Assembly (NCBI GenBank): GCA_022703195.1
Contig: JAKLEF010000055.1
Coordinates: 1-9,751, forward strand
Reading direction: 5' to 3'
Source: Candidatus Fermentibacterota bacterium
Lineage (GTDB): Bacteria > Fermentibacterota > Fermentibacteria > Fermentibacterales > Fermentibacteraceae
DNA length: 9,751 nucleotides
Positions within the stretch are counted from its first letter, which is position 1. Each line of letters starts with the position of its first letter. Below, one piece after another: positions 5,881 through 9,751 of the stretch. Under the pieces are notes generated by a model. It saw nothing but the letters and a program-made list of their open reading frames with translations. It ran no database searches and was not told the origin of the DNA. The position numbers were made by a program, and so were the translations under genes.

Positions 5881-7320
5881 ATGCTGATCAACTACGTCGC
5901 GATAGGGCTCTATACCGCCGTGATCGTCGTCATCGGCGTCATGGGCATGAGGAAGACCAGGTCGTTCGACGACTTCCTCCTGGGCGGGGGCAAGGTCGGC
6001 CCCTGGATGACAGCATTGTCATACGGCACGGCATACTTCTCCGCAGTGCTCTTCATCGGCTTCGCCGGCAAGATCGGGTGGGGCTTCGGCCTCTCGGCCC
6101 TCTGGGTGGCCGTCGGAAACACCCTGGTCGGCACGCTGCTCGTCTGGCTCCTTCTCGGGAACCGCATCAAGGAGACCACCACGGCCCTGGGAGTCAGGAC
6201 GATGCCGGAGTACCTCGAGGCCAGGTACCGCAGCCCGTTCTTCAAGGGCTACACCGCCCTCGCGATCTTCATATTCATGATCCCCTACACCGCGGCCGTG
6301 TTCATGGGCCTGAGCTACCTCTTCGAGGTGGCGTTCCACCTGCCCTACGTCTACGTGCTGCTCTTCATGGGCGTGTTCACCGCGGTCTACATGGTGATGG
6401 GCGGCTACAGGTCGATGGCCATGATGGACGTGATCTTCGGCCTGATCATGACCGTGGGCGTGGTCGTGCTGGTCTGGTTCTCCATCTCCTGCGGCGGAGG
6501 GCTGGACAGGATCCTGGAGGATCTGCGCGGGATCGACCCCGCCCTGGCATCGCCAGTCGGGCCTCCGGGGGCGGTGCCGCTCCTCTCCCTGGTCTTCCTC
6601 ACCAGTGTCGCGCCGTTCGCGATGCCCCAGCTACTCATCAAGTTCTACGCCGTGAAGGACAGGGCGACGATAAAGGTCGGGACCATCGCCTCGACCGTGT
6701 TCGCACTGCTGATAGCCGGCACCGCATACTTCACGGGCTCACTCACCAGGGTCTTCCTCGATCCGGTCTCGGCGCCGCATGCGTTCACGCCGGAGGGCGC
6801 CCCCCTGTTCGACTCGCTGATGCCCGAGATGCTGGTGCGGGTCGTGCCTTCCGGGTTCATCGTGTTCCTGCTGCTGCTGATACTCGCCGCCTCGATGTCC
6901 ACGCTGGCCTCGCTCGTGCTGATCTCCAGCTCCAGCGTCACCAAGGACTTCTATCACGGATTCGTGAACAGGAATGCCTCCGACCGCCGCCTCACTGCCC
7001 TGGGCAGGGTTTCGAGCGCCTTCTTCATCATCCTGTCGATGGTGCTGGCCCTGAGGCAGCCCGCGATCATCGTCACGATCCTGTCAGTCTCGTGGGGAGC
7101 CATCGCGTCGGTGTTCCTCGGCCCGTTCCTGTGGGGCATCCTCGGCCGGAGGATAGGGAAGCCCGAGGCGATCGCATCCTCCATGCTGGGCCTCGCGACA
7201 TGCATGACGCTGTTCTTCGTGTGGGGCATATCGAAGGCGCCTCAGGCTGCTTCCGTGGGCATGATCGTGTCGCTGCTGGTGCCGGCGGTCTGCCTCCTCA
7301 GGAGGCGCCAGGCGGCCTAG
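5881..7320 (+). CDS. Sodium:solute symporter (SSS) family transporter
   Basis: This 479-residue polytopic membrane protein has about 12-13 hydrophobic segments, normal for the SSS family (LeuT fold). Supporting motifs are FLLGGGKVGPW (33-42) after the first helix, VRTMPEYLEARY (105-116), MGGYRSMAMMDVIFG (173-187, the family's G-G-x-R-x-x-x-x-x-D signature), and LAASMSTLASLVLISSSSVTKDFY (335-358). In the last motif Ser340/Thr341 match the conserved sodium-site positions of this family. It should import a small organic solute with sodium; the substrate cannot be told from sequence. The N-terminus begins directly in a helix (MLINYVAIGLYTAVIVV) and the C-terminus ends in a short basic tail (RRRQAA). 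The ATG at 5881 has GGAGGGG five bases upstream. A candidate promoter sits in the preceding gap, and the gene converges on the FG-GAP gene with a palindrome between them. Confidence 0.92.
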   Translation: MLINYVAIGLYTAVIVVIGVMGMRKTRSFDDFLLGGGKVGPWMTALSYGTAYFSAVLFIGFAGKIGWGFGLSALWVAVGNTLVGTLLVWLLLGNRIKETTTALGVRTMPEYLEARYRSPFFKGYTALAIFIFMIPYTAAVFMGLSYLFEVAFHLPYVYVLLFMGVFTAVYMVMGGYRSMAMMDVIFGLIMTVGVVVLVWFSISCGGGLDRILEDLRGIDPALASPVGPPGAVPLLSLVFLTSVAPFAMPQLLIKFYAVKDRATIKVGTIASTVFALLIAGTAYFTGSLTRVFLDPVSAPHAFTPEGAPLFDSLMPEMLVRVVPSGFIVFLLLLILAASMSTLASLVLISSSSVTKDFYHGFVNRNASDRRLTALGRVSSAFFIILSMVLALRQPAIIVTILSVSWGAIASVFLGPFLWGILGRRIGKPEAIASSMLGLATCMTLFFVWGISKAPQAASVGMIVSLLVPAVCLLRRRQAA

Positions 7321-7340
7321 GGCGCGTCGAGGGAGATCTC

Positions 7341-7368
7341 CGAAGGCCGGGCGCGCGCCCGGCCTTCG
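7341..7368. terminator. 28-nt perfect GC-rich palindrome between convergent genes, likely bidirectional terminator
   Basis: A perfect 28-base inverted repeat lies in the 55-base gap between the symporter stop (7320) and the FG-GAP stop (7376). It folds as a 12-bp stem around a GCGC loop. Its position between two converging genes fits a shared transcription stop. Neither side has a T-run, so it is not a classic intrinsic terminator and may need another factor or act as a 3'-end stabiliser. Confidence 0.6.
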
Positions 7369-7375
7369 CCGCATC

Positions 7376-9193
7376 CTACTCCAGCACGGTGAAGCGCACG
7401 GTGCTGCCGACTCCTTCGGATCTCCCGACCGCCAGGTAGACGCCCGGGGGAAGCACTCCGGGCTGGATATCGTGATAGCCCGCCTGGTACCCGACCGGCC
7501 CGGTCCGGAACACCACCCGCCCCGCCAGGTCGTACACCGAGAGGTCCACTGTCGCCGCCGACGGGACGTCGAAGGTGATCGACAGCGCTCCGTGGGCGGG
7601 ATTCGGAGAGACTGGAAGCACGGTGAACGAATCGAGAGGATCCTCGCCATGCACGCCCAGCGAATTCCATGTGAAGGTGACGTCGTGCAGGACCGGGGTC
7701 ACATCCGGATCTGACCTGGACAGGATCGCCCTGTACTGCAGGAAGCTGTCGTAGTTCTCGAGGATCCCGTCGAGGCTGCCGGGGGTCGAGATTATGTCCG
7801 ACCAGACGCCCATCTGGGTGTAGTCGTCCGATGCTCGCACCTGGAAGGTCGCTGCCGAGCCGACGGGGGTGTCAGCCGCCCAGGAGAGGGAGACCCAGTC
7901 GGCATCGTTCAGATAAATGATGCTGGACACGAGTTCGCCGCTGTCCTGCCAGTCGTCGGTGTTCCACATCGTGGAGCCTTCCGTACCGCCGCAGAAGAGC
8001 TCGGGATATCCGTCCGAGTCGACATCCGCGGCTGCGGCGGACATCGCTGAGGGGAGGACGCTGCAGAGGGTGTCGACCCTCCAGGATGTGCCGACACCGT
8101 CGAGGTTCTCCCAGAGAAGGGCTCCACTGCCGTCGCTCAACCAGTTCTTCACAGGGTGGAGGAGATCCATGTCGTCATCCATGTCATAGTCGACGGACAA
8201 CACCGTATCGGACGTCCGGAAATCGGAACAGACCGCGTGCATCGTCCACGACTGACCTGATCCATCCTGGTTGGAGAACCAGGCGAGCGACGTACCGCCC
8301 GTGGCCGTACCTGCCACATCCATGTCACCGTCATCGTCGATGTCGGCAACGGACAAGCCGGTGACATCGTGCCCATACCCGGAATAGATCGTGTGCTCGA
8401 TCCATGAGGATCCACCACCGCTGTTCTCCAGCCATGTCAGTTTGTACTCGTATGGGCATGTGACGACCAGGTCGCAATATCCATCCCCGTCGATGTCACC
8501 GCTTCCGATCACGGTAGAATGACCAGTAGAGGCGATGACGTGAGAAGTCCAGTTGACACCGGCACCCTCGTTCTCGAACCAGAGTATCATGTACCCTTCG
8601 GAGTACCCGAAATACCCGGATGCAGCGACGTCCGGATCCGAGTCGCCGTCGATGTTGAAAACCGTCGCGCTTGTGTATCCTGATCGAGCCGTGATCAGGT
8701 GCTCCGACCAGATTCCGGATGATTCACGCCTCCACCATTCCAGGCCGGTTCCGCTGCAGCAGGCCACGAAGTCCTGGCTTCCATCGACGTCGATATCGCT
8801 GCAGATGACCTTCATGGGGTTGTTGAACTCGTAATCGTCGAGTATGTGCTCCACCCAGACGGTTCCCTGCGAGTTCATGTTCTGCCACCAGGCGATCTTG
8901 TCGACAAGGTAGGTGACTGCCGCCATGTCCATGTCTCCGTCCCCGTCGAGGTCGGCTGGAGAGATGTCGTAGCTGTCGAAGCCCAGCTCGAGCATTTCAT
9001 AGGGCAGCAGAGAGATGTAGTCTTCGGCCATGCTCCAGTTGATGTTCGATTCATAGCTGAACAGGCCGCCCCATTCCGTGACGGGACCGGGGACCCCGGG
9101 ACCGTAACTCCATGATGTCTGCGAAGTCGAATCGGCGAATGCCGGTACTGTGAAGAGAAGAAGCGGGATGCAGATGGTTGATGCTGTTCTCAT
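7376..9193 (-). CDS. Secreted FG-GAP/VCBS repeat protein (seven calcium loops) with C-terminal sorting domain
   Basis: This 605-residue secreted protein uses the ATG at 9193, giving a standard signal peptide (MRTASTICIPLLLFTVPAFA, cleavage near AFA-DS) with an AGGGGG-type Shine-Dalgarno upstream. The ATG 13 codons earlier would hide the signal. Seven Dx[DN]xDG-type calcium loops start at residues 81, 133, 180, 233, 284, 335 and 390, about 51 apart. They alternate with a W[FL].N..G.G.SW..H.I strand motif, consistent with a seven-bladed integrin-like beta-propeller. Residues about 402-510 are a further beta-sandwich-like domain (VSLSWAADTP, FQVRAS, QYRAIL). Residues about 522-605 are a Por/type IX-like sorting domain (VSPNPAHG, SVYDLAGRV, LPPGVYL, ending FTVLE). 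No catalytic motif is seen; adhesion or carbohydrate/protein binding at the surface is likely. The sixth loop (DYDMDDDMD) lacks the usual glycine. Confidence 0.9.
   Translation of the reverse strand: MRTASTICIPLLLFTVPAFADSTSQTSWSYGPGVPGPVTEWGGLFSYESNINWSMAEDYISLLPYEMLELGFDSYDISPADLDGDGDMDMAAVTYLVDKIAWWQNMNSQGTVWVEHILDDYEFNNPMKVICSDIDVDGSQDFVACCSGTGLEWWRRESSGIWSEHLITARSGYTSATVFNIDGDSDPDVAASGYFGYSEGYMILWFENEGAGVNWTSHVIASTGHSTVIGSGDIDGDGYCDLVVTCPYEYKLTWLENSGGGSSWIEHTIYSGYGHDVTGLSVADIDDDGDMDVAGTATGGTSLAWFSNQDGSGQSWTMHAVCSDFRTSDTVLSVDYDMDDDMDLLHPVKNWLSDGSGALLWENLDGVGTSWRVDTLCSVLPSAMSAAAADVDSDGYPELFCGGTEGSTMWNTDDWQDSGELVSSIIYLNDADWVSLSWAADTPVGSAATFQVRASDDYTQMGVWSDIISTPGSLDGILENYDSFLQYRAILSRSDPDVTPVLHDVTFTWNSLGVHGEDPLDSFTVLPVSPNPAHGALSITFDVPSAATVDLSVYDLAGRVVFRTGPVGYQAGYHDIQPGVLPPGVYLAVGRSEGVGSTVRFTVLE
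8000..8953 (-). repeat. Seven FG-GAP/VCBS calcium-loop repeats, about 51 codons each
   Basis: The repeats are DLDGDGDMD, DIDVDGSQD, NIDGDSDPD, DIDGDGYCD, DIDDDGDMD, DYDMDDDMD and DVDSDGYPE, spaced 52, 47, 53, 51, 51 and 55 residues apart. The even spacing and the count of seven fit a closed propeller. Confidence 0.85.
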
Positions 9194-9237
9194 GGCGCCC
9201 CCTGCCTTGAGAGTTTCATGCAAAACAACCACGTTCG

Positions 9238-9266
9238 ATGATAGGACACCTATTCACCTGATGCAA
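9238..9266 (-). promoter_or_regulatory. Candidate promoter for the FG-GAP repeat gene
   Basis: On the minus strand, TTGCAT (9266-9261, only three of six) is followed after exactly 17 bases by TATCAT (9243-9238, five of six). The -10 and spacing are identical to those in front of the M28 peptidase. A start near 9231 would leave a leader of about 38 bases before the ATG at 9193. The rest of the divergent spacer 9194-9325 shows no other clear element. Confidence 0.4.
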
Positions 9267-9325
9267 GGCAAGCCAGAAGCTGGCACCATGAGGAACAGCG
9301 ACCGATATTCCCGGCGGGGTGAGCC

Positions 9326-9751
9326 ATGGATCTGTTGATTCCGGTTGTCATGCTCGCGCAGTCCGTCACTGTAGACGTCTACCCCGCCCAGTGGGCGGGA
9401 TGGGTCCCCGAAGAGCTCTTCTCCTCCGGCGACGAGATCACGCAGGACGTCTCCCTCCCCGGGCTCCCGGCCCTAGTCGCGCAGACGGGCGTCCCGCTGC
9501 TCCGATGGGGCGGTATAGCAGCCGAATACTGGGACTGGGAGGGCTTCGATTACGAAGGCGCATCCTACGTCGACTACTTCGGATCGGGCATCGTCGTCGT
9601 CCCCTCCCCGTGCAGCGTGGACGACATCCTGCAGTTCACGGAGGAGGATTGGCAGGCCGTGGACGAGATCACGGTGGAGGCAATGCTGCCTCCGGAAACC
9701 ATGCGGGAGGCGCTGGCGTTTTTGCAGACGCACCTGGCGCGCGGGAAGATC
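9326..9751 (+). CDS. Putative secreted glycoside-hydrolase-like protein, N-terminal 142 codons (runs off right edge)
   Basis: The frame is open from ATG 9326 to the window end. An in-frame TGA ends at 9322, one codon before the ATG, so no earlier start is possible. GGTGA just upstream can serve as the ribosome binding site. The first 12 residues (MDLLIPVVMLAQ) look like a short signal peptide but carry no Lys/Arg before the hydrophobic stretch, which is unusual. The block VPLLRWGGIAAEYWDWEGFD (residues 56-75) resembles the LR.PGG...D.Y.W motif near the start of the barrel in alpha-L-arabinofuranosidase-type glycoside hydrolases. The later segment with DDILQFTEE and EAMLPPETMREALAFLQTHL fits the same layout (loop, helix, strand, helix). 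Catalytic acids would lie outside the window. The gene is real with good confidence; the hydrolase link is tentative. Confidence 0.6.
   Translation, partial: MDLLIPVVMLAQSVTVDVYPAQWAGWVPEELFSSGDEITQDVSLPGLPALVAQTGVPLLRWGGIAAEYWDWEGFDYEGASYVDYFGSGIVVVPSPCSVDDILQFTEEDWQAVDEITVEAMLPPETMREALAFLQTHLARGKI

Noticed and set aside
6078..7439. 453-codon plus-strand frame overlapping the symporter
   Set aside because: It is the +1-type shadow of the SSS gene, rich in R, G and H, with no membrane segments.
9194..9232. Earlier ATG for the FG-GAP protein (13 codons longer)
   Set aside because: It would put MVVLHETLKAGGA before a textbook signal peptide and would start at or next to the predicted transcription start.

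Overview
The window is GC-rich and densely coding. It holds eight protein genes, two of them cut by the window edges. I see no RNA genes, CRISPR arrays, insertion sequences or phage genes. Two secreted proteins end in the roughly 80-residue C-terminal domain with the pattern PNP..G...SVYD..GRV...LP.GV...FTVL, which belongs to the Por/type IX-like sorting (FlgD-Ig-like) family. Together with lipobox-bearing lipoproteins, frequent AGG arginine codons and high GC, this suggests a Gram-negative bacterium of the FCB superphylum. A candidate phylum such as Fermentibacterota or a relative is likelier than true Bacteroidetes. The lineage call is inference.

Layout. Positions 1-3546 are on the minus strand. 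Transcribed from right to left they are a secreted M28 metallopeptidase with a C-terminal sorting domain (1978-3546), a strong intrinsic terminator (1931-1969), a lipoprotein fusing a LolA-like region, a TlpA-type thioredoxin and a peroxiredoxin (263-1909), and the start of a ComB-like 2-phosphosulfolactate phosphatase (1-266) that overlaps the previous stop codon as ATGA. A 170-bp divergent spacer follows. On the plus strand come a lipoprotein made of two copies of a 95-residue beta-rich domain (3717-4331), an ETHE1/CstB-like persulfide dioxygenase fused to two rhodanese domains (4364-5764), a candidate promoter, and a sodium:solute symporter (5881-7320). The symporter converges on a secreted seven-repeat FG-GAP/VCBS protein with the same type of sorting domain (7376-9193, minus), with a 28-nt perfect palindrome between the two stops. 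After a second divergent spacer, a secreted protein resembling the N-terminal part of an arabinofuranosidase-type glycoside hydrolase starts at 9326 and runs off the right edge.

How the genes may work together. Four of the products deal with sulfur or thiol chemistry: the ComB-like phosphatase, the thioredoxin-peroxiredoxin lipoprotein, and the persulfide dioxygenase with its rhodanese domains. The two secreted sorting-domain proteins and the edge hydrolase look like envelope or extracellular functions of a polymer degrader. The most unusual points are the thioredoxin-peroxiredoxin fusion, which keeps an ideal internal ribosome binding site and start for a complete 152-residue peroxiredoxin; the terminator placed just upstream of that gene, with almost no room for a new promoter; and the exact 95-residue duplication in the unknown lipoprotein. 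I see no clearly new multi-gene system. The window looks like ordinary chromosomal content of a poorly characterised lineage, with some interesting domain architectures.
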